The notes under the pieces were generated by a model. That model was not told the origin of the DNA. It made no database searches and saw only the letters and a program-made list of their open reading frames with translations. From the NCBI GenBank assembly GCA_021157815.1, contig JAGGVT010000116.1, positions 1 to 18,737 of the forward strand: a stretch of DNA of 18,737 nt, in the 5' to 3' direction. Shown here piece after piece: positions 1 through 7,608 of this stretch (the first letter of the stretch is position 1; the number at the start of each line of letters is the position of its first letter). Source of the stretch: a bacterium. Lineage in GTDB: Bacteria; JAJVIF01; JAGGVT01. A program made the position numbers and the translations under genes.

Positions 1-2
1 CC

Positions 3-3000
3 CTAATACGCTTCCCACAAAAACCGCTGACCGAAGCAATCCCCAAAGTCCCCCGACTCGCCATTTGCGAAATCAGTCCACACGACAAACACCTCATCCG
101 CCAATCCAGTCTCATGAATTCTGCCCGAAAGGTCGCATAGTGGAATTGATGTTGATGCTGTAACCGTGTCATTCAGCTGCGATGCCGGCTGCGTGAAATT
201 ACCTCCGGCGTAATCCGCGGATGTAATTATGATTTTATGCCCCGCACCGGTGTCGTACGTAAACGAAATATAAATCCGTCCAAAGTCATTCACATAAATC
301 TGCGGATTCCGATGCCGCTGTACAAGCGACGGCGAGACATTTACATTTTCCAGAACACACATGCCGCCGAACGACGTTTTCGCAAAATACGTTCTCCAAT
401 TCAAAGTGCGGTAATCGAGCCATGAGAAGTACGCCTCATTATCAGTGCCGATATCCATAGACATTTCAGCGACACCGTTTTGCGAGTAATCTAGATTAAC
501 CTGACGGTTTATCCCGAAAGAGGAACCGCCATCATCGCTCATTGCATAATAGGCATCGCCGTTTGCGGAATATCTCTCATCAATCCATCCCACAAAAATA
601 TCACCGTTTGATGCGCTTGCGATATCAGCATAATTCGTATCAGCCGTGGTGTCAGTAACTGTGGATGCCTGATGCGTAAAACCCGCCCCGTTATTTTCCG
701 ACTTGTACAGTGTGATAATCCCGTTACCGGAGCCATTCTCATCCGCGAAAACAACAAACAGATTGCCTGAGTAACTGTTATATGAAATCGACGGCGCATG
801 ATCTCCATTGACAGTAACGGGCGGAAGCAAATAGTCGGCATCGAAACTCGAACCGCCGTTTGTGCTTCGCGCGAATCTGACACCGTTATCCTCTTTCCAT
901 GCCACCCAGATATAATCGCCATTCATTGCCACAGTCGGATATTCATAAACAACCGTATTCGCGATTGATTTAATCAACACGCTTGAGCCAAACGAAACTC
1001 CGCCGTCATCACTCGAAATCAATCTCAATTCGGTGTTGGTTCCAGCGTCATTTTCGAAAATCACATGAACATCATTACCATTTCGAATTACAGCTTTCTG
1101 GTTCGACCTCGAACCGATCCTCGTCGATGGCGCTGTGATTCCCGTGATTGCTGAATTGCTTCCCCATTTCCCCCTGATAATCAAATTGCATTCGGGAATG
1201 TCGCTTAACTGTGGATCACCGTCATCGGTACCGCGAACCGCCACAACTTTCGGACCAACATCAGCGATATTCGTATTCAGCGTTGGTGTCGCGCCAGTGT
1301 CGAAATCAACATCGAAAGTAATCCCGTCATAATCGATATCCCATTCATAGAGAACGATATTGTTCCCGTCAGGATCATCGAAATCAGCGTTCAGTTGGAA
1401 ATTCTGCGATGGCGCATAAACCGCCGGATCAGCATCCGCATAAATCGTCCCCACAGGCGCTTCGTTTATCGCGCCAACCGGAATATCCAGAATCGCGGAA
1501 GCGGAATACTGATGGTCACTTATCATTATCTGGATTTTAAATATTTGGTCAACAAGAATCGCCGGCGCTGTCCACGTTGTAAACGGCGATTCCGGGTCAC
1601 TGAACTCGCCAAGTGGCGATAACGGCTGAACTTGCAGCCATTGGTAATCCAGAATGTCATTATCCGGATCCTCACCTCCGCATTGAATTTCAGTATATTC
1701 GCCCTCGGAAAGATTAAAGGGGAAAGCATACGGCCCACTGATAATTCTAGGCGGTCGGTTGACATCGTTGACCTGAAGAATAAAGCCACTATAGACAATT
1801 CCGCCTCTGCCATCATCTATCGTTACCATGAAAGTGAAATTGGTTGTCTCATCCACTCTCGGAGCGAACCAGTATGTCGTCGCCATGTATTCATCCTCGA
1901 ACGTTCCCTGTGGTAAATCGGGACTCAACTGCTGCCAGTAATATGTCAGTTCATCAGCATCAGGATCGATCGCATACACTGAAAATTTAGGCAGTGATGC
2001 CTCAGCTATCGGGTTGTTGTCTGATTTGGCAGCAGTCATAATCACAGGATCATGATTCGCACCGCCACTGACCTCAATTTCAAAAACCTTGTAAAGCGCG
2101 TAATCCCGAATGTCCGGCCCCTCAAGCGGAAACCCCTCAGGGCCTTCCGGAACATTCATGGGGCCCGGTGTCATATCGAGATCATCTCTGGCAGCGACTA
2201 TTCCCGTGTATGTTCCCCCCAGTGCGCCCAACTGGTTTCTTACTTCGAAATCAAATCGATATGGATTCGAGGGGCTGCCGTTGCCGCCGTCTGGTACGCT
2301 CATAATCTCGACATTACCCAGCACACCGGGAATCTCCAATGAAACCCGCTTGATATCACTTGTTTCAGCGATTGTATTCAATCCGCCGTCAGGATAATCA
2401 GGATCAGCAATTAAACCAGCCTGCCAGTCATATACACACGCTCGGATAACTGCGGCTGACTGCGGAGTCTCAGCCAGAAGTTCATTGCTTAAAATCTGCA
2501 CTTCAAGTTTCCATGCCTCTTTTCTGTTGAACCATGGAAGGTAATATTGCGGACTATTCCGGGTTGAGAATTTCGCCGACTGCCCGTATGCGACATCCAC
2601 GACAAAGACAAATTCGATATGGCCAACGGCAGGAGGCTTTAATTCATAAACCGCACTCGACCATCCTGAGCCAACCTTAATTACGTTATGCCCTTCGGGA
2701 GCAAGCGGATCAAATGTTCCGCCGGATGTATTTGTAAAAAAGCGTTTGAATCCGTTTATATTCCCCTCGAAATTCTTCGGCGCGCCGAAATAAATTGAGT
2801 TCTCAGCGAGTGAATCGAAATGGGATGTGAAACCATCAGCATTGACCAGAAGATTGGCGTTGCCCATTGCATGTTCGGTTGTGCTGTCCGGTAGATGTAT
2901 ATATGTATTTGGAAATTCAAAAGAACCGGGTGAAATAACAATTCCCCTGACATCGAATCCGTGAAGATCCGGCCTGCTTGCGATATCAGCAAACGGATGC

Positions 3001-3416
3001 CGCACCTTGAACTCCATTACGATATTGCCATTGTCGGTTACATTCATCTGGCCAATCTGAAGACAGTTCGCGCATGGGCTTCTTAGCAGAAACTGCGTCA
3101 AATCCGCATCGAAAACATCCCCGATTTCCTGCGCGTTGCGCGCGGGGAGAATTTCAGCCTCAAGTGTTTCGGGATCTATCGTTACAAGCGCGACCGCCAA
3201 TGCCCCCTGATATGTGGCGACTCGTTCGTTCGCGCTGGTCACAAAAACAGAATCAGAAACTATGCTGCCCGTTTCAGACAGCAAAATTCCTTCTTCCATT
3301 GAAAGCGCATCGCCATCCTGAGGAATCACAGGATTGGAACCTTTCGAACATCCTGATATCGACAGCAATATCGCTGACATGATAATGATTGTAATTAAAA
3401 CCGATCTTTTGAACAT
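3..3416 (-). CDS. Large surface lipoprotein: unknown N-terminal module, PKD-like domains, Asp-box propeller
   Basis: A complete 1137-residue protein, probably anchored in the outer membrane and exposed outside or to the periplasm. Residues 1-22 are a lipoprotein signal (basic MFKR start, hydrophobic stretch) ending in the lipobox I-S-G-C, with lipidated Cys23. Residues about 70-450 form a module I do not recognise, with landmarks DPETL (81), HPF (140), FDVRG (154), YDWQ (329) and YTGIVAAR (403). Three tandem PKD/cadherin-like domains follow: about 454-552, 553-650 (both with a YxW and a W/F-x-AP motif) and 651-748 (EWDIDYDG, PKD-like). Residues about 755-1137 contain Asp-box-like motifs (SSDDGGVSF, STNGGSSF, SDDGGSSF), suggesting a sialidase-fold beta-propeller; I see no catalytic evidence. 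The ATG at 3416 follows AAGGAATAAAGGT, a plausible ribosome site. A paralogue of its N-terminal half lies at 9277-10530. Function unknown; adhesion or surface binding is inference. Confidence 0.9.
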   Translation of the reverse strand: MFKRSVLITIIIMSAILLSISGCSKGSNPVIPQDGDALSMEEGILLSETGSIVSDSVFVTSANERVATYQGALAVALVTIDPETLEAEILPARNAQEIGDVFDADLTQFLLRSPCANCLQIGQMNVTDNGNIVMEFKVRHPFADIASRPDLHGFDVRGIVISPGSFEFPNTYIHLPDSTTEHAMGNANLLVNADGFTSHFDSLAENSIYFGAPKNFEGNINGFKRFFTNTSGGTFDPLAPEGHNVIKVGSGWSSAVYELKPPAVGHIEFVFVVDVAYGQSAKFSTRNSPQYYLPWFNRKEAWKLEVQILSNELLAETPQSAAVIRACVYDWQAGLIADPDYPDGGLNTIAETSDIKRVSLEIPGVLGNVEIMSVPDGGNGSPSNPYRFDFEVRNQLGALGGTYTGIVAARDDLDMTPGPMNVPEGPEGFPLEGPDIRDYALYKVFEIEVSGGANHDPVIMTAAKSDNNPIAEASLPKFSVYAIDPDADELTYYWQQLSPDLPQGTFEDEYMATTYWFAPRVDETTNFTFMVTIDDGRGGIVYSGFILQVNDVNRPPRIISGPYAFPFNLSEGEYTEIQCGGEDPDNDILDYQWLQVQPLSPLGEFSDPESPFTTWTAPAILVDQIFKIQIMISDHQYSASAILDIPVGAINEAPVGTIYADADPAVYAPSQNFQLNADFDDPDGNNIVLYEWDIDYDGITFDVDFDTGATPTLNTNIADVGPKVVAVRGTDDGDPQLSDIPECNLIIRGKWGSNSAITGITAPSTRIGSRSNQKAVIRNGNDVHVIFENDAGTNTELRLISSDDGGVSFGSSVLIKSIANTVVYEYPTVAMNGDYIWVAWKEDNGVRFARSTNGGSSFDADYLLPPVTVNGDHAPSISYNSYSGNLFVVFADENGSGNGIITLYKSENNGAGFTHQASTVTDTTADTNYADIASASNGDIFVGWIDERYSANGDAYYAMSDDGGSSFGINRQVNLDYSQNGVAEMSMDIGTDNEAYFSWLDYRTLNWRTYFAKTSFGGMCVLENVNVSPSLVQRHRNPQIYVNDFGRIYISFTYDTGAGHKIIITSADYAGGNFTQPASQLNDTVTASTSIPLCDLSGRIHETGLADEVFVVWTDFANGESGDFGDCFGQRFLWEAY

Positions 3417-3460
3417 ACCTTTATTCCTTGATAGTTTTTTCTTTATGTTGAATATTGAAA

Positions 3461-3490
3461 ATTATACGTGATGATTTCTATATGTGCCAA
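3461..3490 (-). promoter_or_regulatory. sigma70-type promoter for the 3-3416 lipoprotein
   Basis: On the minus strand, TTGGCA (3485-3490) is separated by 18 bases from a perfect TATAAT (3461-3466). It lies about 45 bases upstream of the ATG at 3416. Found by motif match only. Confidence 0.5.
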
Positions 3491-3511
3491 TCCGAAGAAT
3501 TGAATATGTAA

Positions 3512-3758
3512 CCCGGTGTCCCCTCACCGGGGTAATGCTTAACTTCCCTGTACCCCGGAAATCCAATTCCCGGTATATCCCTGGGAACGCGACCGTCTCG
3601 GTCGCCCTGCCGTAACAACCGTAACCCGGTCATGCCGTCCTGAATAAAATCAACAATTACCTATAAGGTGAATCAGGCATGCCGGGGTCCCGCATAAATA
3701 GCCACCTTTTTCTCATCCATTTTCATCATTCCCATATCGGTCGCCCTGTCGTAACAAC
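3512..3758. repeat. Intergenic palindromes and 22-bp direct repeat
   Basis: The 434-base gap between the first lipoprotein and murB has no credible gene. It holds perfect hairpins at 3512-3531 (CCCGGTG/CACCGGG) and 3589-3605 (GCGACCG, loop TCT, CGGTCGC). A 22-base direct repeat lies at 3598-3619 and 3737-3758 with one mismatch; it begins TCGGTCGCCCTG, and copy 1 shares the second arm of the 3589-3605 hairpin. Such short GC-rich palindromes in an AT-richer gap look like dispersed intergenic repeat elements. No T-tract follows either hairpin, so neither is a convincing terminator. Confidence 0.6.
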
Positions 3759-3780
3759 GACAAAATCACGCTAAATCAAA

Positions 3781-3809
3781 TTGAAAGAGATTTAATGCTG
3801 TGTTATCAT
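3781..3809 (+). promoter_or_regulatory. sigma70-type promoter for murB-ftsQ
   Basis: TTGAAA (3781-3786) and TATCAT (3804-3809) are separated by exactly 17 bases, each one mismatch from consensus. The expected start is near 3816, giving a leader of about 35 bases before the murB ATG. No strong Shine-Dalgarno sequence is visible in that leader. Confidence 0.5.
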
Positions 3810-3850
3810 CCAAACGCGCCGGGGTTCAGGTTATTTATGCCTGATATAAA

Positions 3851-4780
3851 ATGACAGATTTGAAACAAAAACTCATGGCTTACCCGGGTGTCATTTGTGA
3901 TGAAAATATCGACGCCCATAACCTCACATCTTTTTGTATCGGTGGAAAAGTCAACTATCTTATTACCATCAGCAATCCCGATTCAGTTTGCAATGTCATC
4001 CGCGAAATTGCAAATCAGGGATTGCCCATAATTCCGCTAGGCGCCGGAACCAACATGCTTGTTTCCGATGATGGCTACTCCGGCGTCTTCCTTAAACTCG
4101 GCGATCATTTCTGCAAAGTCGAGCGAACATCCGAGACATCAATTCAAGCGCGTGGCGGGCTGAAACTAAACGAACTTATTTCGTATCTTACAAAAAACAA
4201 ACTCAGCGGATTAACTTTCCTCAGTGGAATCCCCGGAACTGTCGGCGGCGCGGTCGCGATGAACGCTGGCGCTTTCGGCGATGAAATACGCAATCACATT
4301 ATCAGCGTCCACGCTGTAACAATGGATGGCGATGAACTTCACCTGGGAAAAAGTGAATGTGAATTTGGATACCGGCAGTCGATATTCCTCAAACAAAAGA
4401 TCATGGTTCTAACTGCGGATATTCATGTAACTCCCGGCGAGTCAATTGAAAAGGAAGTCGAGGAATATCTCGCGCACAGAAAAAAACGCCATACTCCAAA
4501 AGGACGGTATGCCGGAAGCGTGTTTAAAAATCCTGAGGGTAACTACGCTGGTAAAATTCTGGATGAATCGGGCATGAGAGGAATGCGTATCGGCGGCGCG
4601 TATGTCTCCGAAAAACACGCGAATTTCATTCTCGCGGATGAGGACGCGTCAGCGAATGATGTGCTTGAACTTATGAAAATTGCGGCATTGCGCGCTTACT
4701 CTTTTTATGGCATAAAATTGTATCCTGAAATTAAACTCGTCGGTTTTGATTTGGAATGGAATGAAATATTCAAGATTTGA
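3851..4780 (+). CDS. murB: UDP-N-acetylenolpyruvoylglucosamine reductase (MurB)
   Basis: A 309-residue cytoplasmic flavoenzyme. It uses NADPH to reduce UDP-GlcNAc-enolpyruvate to UDP-MurNAc, the second committed step of peptidoglycan precursor synthesis. The FAD-binding region shows LGAGTN (63-68) and SGIPGTVGGAVAMNAGAFGD (125-144). YRQS is at 174-177. AGSVFKNP (221-228) carries the family's catalytic serine (Ser223), and YPEIKLVG contains the expected C-terminal glutamate (Glu293). Length is typical of the shorter bacterial MurB types. The start at 3851 is an ATG without an obvious ribosome-binding site, about 35 bases after a good promoter. Its 3' end overlaps ftsQ, so the two are co-transcribed; murB-ftsQ adjacency is common in bacterial division/cell-wall clusters. 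Confidence 0.96.
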   Translation: MTDLKQKLMAYPGVICDENIDAHNLTSFCIGGKVNYLITISNPDSVCNVIREIANQGLPIIPLGAGTNMLVSDDGYSGVFLKLGDHFCKVERTSETSIQARGGLKLNELISYLTKNKLSGLTFLSGIPGTVGGAVAMNAGAFGDEIRNHIISVHAVTMDGDELHLGKSECEFGYRQSIFLKQKIMVLTADIHVTPGESIEKEVEEYLAHRKKRHTPKGRYAGSVFKNPEGNYAGKILDESGMRGMRIGGAYVSEKHANFILADEDASANDVLELMKIAALRAYSFYGIKLYPEIKLVGFDLEWNEIFKI

Positions 4781-5651
4781 AAGAACAGGATTAAAAGTAA
4801 GAACTCGTCAAGAATATGATAGCCGGCTAAAGTCCGGCATGAATCGAGAGCTTGTCAGGCTCATCGTTAACCTTCTTATATTCACTGGCATTTTCTGGTA
4901 TTTGAATTACGGCGCTCTTTTCATCATTAATTCAGTCAAAATTACTGCGGATGATTATCTCCCCGCTGATAAAATAGCTCAGGCTTTTCAGATAGACGAC
5001 CTTGTTGGAATGAACTTCCTCTGGCTGCGCTATACAGACATCGCAAATGGCATTAAAGCAAATCCTGCAATCGAATCTGTAAGCTTTTCATTCTGGCATC
5101 CTCGCGAATTGGGAATCCATCTGATATCGGCAAAACCGTTTGCAGCCATATCGAGGGCTAGAGGATATTACATTATCGGACAGAACGGCCAATTTCTCGG
5201 ATTCCTGCCTCCGACCGCTGATGTTAGTGTGCCTGTCAGATTGACAAGCGATAGAGTTTTATTTAATCCGGAGAGCAAGCCTTTGCGTATTCCGTGGCGG
5301 GAAACTCTCATGGCTAAAGAACTTGACAATTCCACGTTGATGCTCGCTTTGGGTTACCATGACCTGATTCGACTCCGGCACCTGGTTGACAACCAACCTG
5401 GATTTCCACCCGTTCAATATGTCGGCTACGATGAACATTACGGCTTATATTTAAAATGCTATCGAAAACCGCTTGTCCTGCTGGGATACGGAGACAATCT
5501 GGACATCCAACTGAACAAAGCGCGCAAAGTACTGATATATCCTGACTTGCTTTATGATGAGGATAAATACATCGATCTCAGATTCGACCGATTCCATTCC
5601 GCCAAAAACCTGATACCGAACCTGGGTAAGGATAACCAGCTTTCGTACTGA
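4761..5651 (+). CDS. ftsQ: Cell division protein FtsQ/DivIB family
   Basis: A 296-residue bitopic inner-membrane protein of the divisome, linking early and late division proteins. From the ATG at 4761 it has a basic cytoplasmic tail (1-30), one membrane helix (about 32-52), and then a POTRA-type region starting INSVKITADDYLPADKI. The segment NPAIESVSFSFWHPRELGIHL (interrupted here by no gap) matches the family pattern of residues describing the second strand and helix of POTRA. A beta domain follows with ARGYYIIGQNGQFLGF. The overlap with the end of murB (20 bases) supports co-translation. A TTG at 4746 in the same frame would add five residues; I prefer ATG 4761. No ftsA or ftsZ follows; the next gene is an unrelated transporter. 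An imperfect palindrome (GCCGG/CCGGC, 4822-4838) lies inside the tail-coding part. Confidence 0.85.
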   Translation: MKYSRFERTGLKVRTRQEYDSRLKSGMNRELVRLIVNLLIFTGIFWYLNYGALFIINSVKITADDYLPADKIAQAFQIDDLVGMNFLWLRYTDIANGIKANPAIESVSFSFWHPRELGIHLISAKPFAAISRARGYYIIGQNGQFLGFLPPTADVSVPVRLTSDRVLFNPESKPLRIPWRETLMAKELDNSTLMLALGYHDLIRLRHLVDNQPGFPPVQYVGYDEHYGLYLKCYRKPLVLLGYGDNLDIQLNKARKVLIYPDLLYDEDKYIDLRFDRFHSAKNLIPNLGKDNQLSY

Positions 5652-5675
5652 TTTTATAACAGTGACAATATCGTA

Positions 5676-5696
5676 GCGCTGGCTTCCCGCCAGCGC
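5676..5696. repeat. Hairpin 25 bases after ftsQ, same family as the 31-bp repeat
   Basis: Perfect 8-bp stem GCGCTGGC (5676-5683) and GCCAGCGC (5689-5696) with loop TTCCC. It lies just after the ftsQ stop, so it may help end transcription or protect the 3' end, but there is no immediate T-tract. Its core (AGCGCTGG...) is the same as in the inverted repeat at 5765-5944, so I read it as a member of one repeat family. Confidence 0.6.
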
Positions 5697-5764
5697 CGTG
5701 AAAACTCAGTTTTAATTTAGTCGAGCCTGAAAAACTTTCTCTTAAGTATGAGATAAATGTTTTG

Positions 5765-5944
5765 CCTGGGAGCGCTGGTCTCTGACCGGCACCTGAGCAG
5801 GCTAACTTGAAATGATAAAAATGAAATTTCTCGGATATGGTTGATAAATTCAACCTCTTTCTTTTAGAATGTTATCTGTTAGTTAGACTGTGTTGATTTC
5901 TATTAACCTTGTCCAGGTGCCGGTCAGAGACCAGCGCTCCCAGG
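5765..5944. repeat. Perfect 31-bp inverted repeat flanking 118 bp
   Basis: Arm 1 is 5765-5795 and arm 2 is 5914-5944; arm 2 is the exact reverse complement of arm 1 over all 31 bases, and the match ends sharply on both sides. Each arm contains its own small palindrome (GGTC-AGA-GACC). The 118-base interior holds a possible promoter for the MFS gene and no gene. This could be a short non-autonomous element or two oppositely inserted copies of one dispersed repeat. I saw no target-site duplication. Confidence 0.8.
5841..5870 (+). promoter_or_regulatory. Possible sigma70-type promoter for the MFS gene
   Basis: TTGATA (5841-5846) and TAGAAT (5865-5870) with an 18-base spacer, each one mismatch from consensus. 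It lies inside the 31-bp inverted repeat structure, so a transcript starting near 5877 would carry the second arm in its leader. Confidence 0.35.
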
Positions 5945-5961
5945 TTCAGCATTTTACTGAT

Positions 5962-7176
5962 ATGATAAAATCAACCCGAATGCCACAAACCAATCGTAAA
6001 ATATCAGCGACCAAGCTAGTCCTTCTCCTTTGCAGCTCAATGACAGTAATGGCGGGAGCAACCATCGCCCCGGCGCTGCCACTAATCGAATCGTATTTCG
6101 AAAACACGGCAAACGTTGAAATGCTCACCAGATTTGTATTTACCATTCCAGCGCTCTTCATCGTACTCTTTGGCCCTGTCGTTGGATTCCTCACTGACAG
6201 GTACGGGCGAAAATCGGTGCTGGCATCATCGTTGCTCCTGTATGGAATATCAGGCAGTGCGGGATTATACCTGGATTCAATGACATCGCTTTTAGTCTCA
6301 AGAGCACTTTTGGGAGTCGCGGTAGCGGGAGTATTAACCTGCACAACCACACTAATCGCGGATTACTTCTACGGCAGGGAACGCGAGGCTTTCATGGGCA
6401 AGCAAGCAGCGTTCATGGGGCTTGGCGGAATCGTATTCCTGCTGGCAGGCGGAGCGCTTGCAACTTTAAGCTGGCGAGGTCCCTTCGCTGTTTACCTCTC
6501 AGCGATTCTGGTTTTGCCGATGGTTCTCCTTTGGATTTACGAACCCGATAGAAAAGCAATCACAGCTGAAAATCAAGAGCAATCAACTCAAACCATTCCA
6601 TGGAAAAACATCAACGCGCTCTATTTACTTGCGATTACCGGCATGGTGCTGTTTTATCTCATACCTGTCCAGCTTCCCTTTTACCTGAAGGAAATCGCCG
6701 ATTCAACTCCGCCTCAAATCGGAATGGCAATCGCATGGTTCACAATGTGCAGCGCGGTGGCATCTGTCCTCTATCCCAAAATCAGACGTAAACTCTCCTA
6801 CTCAGCGATTTACTTTCTATTGTTCATTCTAATCGGAATAGGCTACATGTCGCTCGGACTGATAAATGATTATCAATCGGCGCTCGGAACACTCATTCTC
6901 AGCGGTCTTGGATTCGGGCTGTTCATGCCAAACATAAACATAATGCTGACCAAACTTGCACCGGAACATGTGCGCGGTCGAATAGTCGGCGGACTCACAA
7001 CCTGCCTGTTCCTGGGACAGTTCATTTCACCAATAGCAGCCCAACCGTTCATTTCACACACCGGACTCGGCGGAATGTTCGGTGCATATACATCAGCTGC
7101 AATCTTCTCACTACTTCTCGCATTGATTTTCTTGATACCCAAAAATCCATTTAGCTTTGATAGCGCATCACGCTAA
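5962..7176 (+). CDS. Major facilitator superfamily transporter (drug-efflux DHA1-like)
   Basis: A 404-residue inner-membrane transporter of typical 12-helix MFS length, presumably proton-driven. The signature loop between helices 2 and 3 is clear (motif A, GFLTDRYGRK, residues 75-84). The second half opens after a polar central loop (EPDRKAITAENQEQSTQ) and has a conserved-looking GLGFGLFMPNINIMLTKLAPEHVRGR segment in two parts (GLGFGLFMPN, then PEHVRGR) resembling the helix 10-11 region of multidrug exporters. The frame is open back to a GTG at 5890, but those 24 codons run through the 31-bp inverted repeat and are not protein-like, so I prefer ATG 5962 (or ATG 5980). No clear ribosome site precedes either. 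Substrate unknown. Confidence 0.88.
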   Translation: MIKSTRMPQTNRKISATKLVLLLCSSMTVMAGATIAPALPLIESYFENTANVEMLTRFVFTIPALFIVLFGPVVGFLTDRYGRKSVLASSLLLYGISGSAGLYLDSMTSLLVSRALLGVAVAGVLTCTTTLIADYFYGREREAFMGKQAAFMGLGGIVFLLAGGALATLSWRGPFAVYLSAILVLPMVLLWIYEPDRKAITAENQEQSTQTIPWKNINALYLLAITGMVLFYLIPVQLPFYLKEIADSTPPQIGMAIAWFTMCSAVASVLYPKIRRKLSYSAIYFLLFILIGIGYMSLGLINDYQSALGTLILSGLGFGLFMPNINIMLTKLAPEHVRGRIVGGLTTCLFLGQFISPIAAQPFISHTGLGGMFGAYTSAAIFSLLLALIFLIPKNPFSFDSASR

Positions 7177-7181
7177 GGCAT

Positions 7182-7393
7182 TCTGGCAACGCACCACGCT
7201 AAAGCATGATGTTATTTGTTAATTGGTTGAAACAATATACCATGTCGGGTGCCGCCCACACATCACGTCTTTTTGTGATATGTGGGTGAAACACGAAAGT
7301 GCATTTTTTACAGCCCTGATATTCTTGATGATTGATAACCACTAAACTTGTCTGGCAACGCACCACGCTAAAGCATGGTGTTATTTGTTAATT
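7182..7393. repeat. 43-bp direct repeat (two copies) in a convergent gap
   Basis: Copies at 7182-7224 and 7351-7393 match in 42 of 43 positions (A/G difference at the 29th base); they begin TCTGGCAACGCACCACGCTA. Each contains an imperfect palindrome CACCACGCTAAAGCATGGTG (copy 2). A related partial copy (GCATCACGCTAAGGCAT) overlaps the last codons of the MFS gene near 7165-7180. The 270-base gap 7177-7446 holds no gene. Confidence 0.75.
7255..7286. repeat. 12-bp hairpin between the two 43-bp repeats
   Basis: Arms 7255-7266 (CCCACACATCAC) and 7275-7286 (GTGATATGTGGG) pair with one mismatch around the loop GTCTTTTT. It sits between convergent genes and could stabilise or end either transcript, but neither strand has a T-run directly after the stem. 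Confidence 0.5.
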
Positions 7394-7405
7394 CCGTTTT
7401 TTCAA

Positions 7406-7442
7406 CCTGCTAACCTTCTAACCTACTAACCTGCTAACCTTA
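7406..7442. repeat. 8-bp tandem repeat, about 4.5 units
   Basis: Consecutive units CCTGCTAA, CCTTCTAA, CCTACTAA, CCTGCTAA, CCTTA, differing only at the fourth base. It ends five bases before the stop of the minus-strand LVIVD gene. Confidence 0.6.
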
Positions 7443-7608
7443 AAAATCACCAAAGCTCCACACTCACGAACCCATTAAAACCACCTGCAAGATATGCCCT
7501 GTTGTTCTCAATATGTATTCCTGAGACTTTATGGATAATAAGTTCGCTGATAAATTCCGGATTTGATGGGTCAGAGATATCAATAATTTCCAAATGAAAA
7601 CTGTCAAA

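Noticed and set aside
3-3416. Calling the first lipoprotein a sialidase because of its Asp-box motifs
   Set aside because: Asp boxes occur in many non-enzymatic propellers, and I see no arginine triad or other catalytic set.
5578-5853. 91-residue minus-strand frame over the ftsQ 3' end and repeats
   Set aside because: Its sequence is the translation of the palindromic repeats and the ftsQ antisense strand, with no recognisable protein pattern.
5890-5961. Upstream GTG start for the MFS transporter
   Set aside because: The added 24 codons are read through the 31-bp inverted repeat and do not resemble an MFS N-terminus; ATG 5962 gives a normal-length protein.
7290-7315. CACGAAAGTG followed by a T-run as a terminator of the MFS gene
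   Set aside because: The stem is only three base pairs, too weak for an intrinsic terminator.
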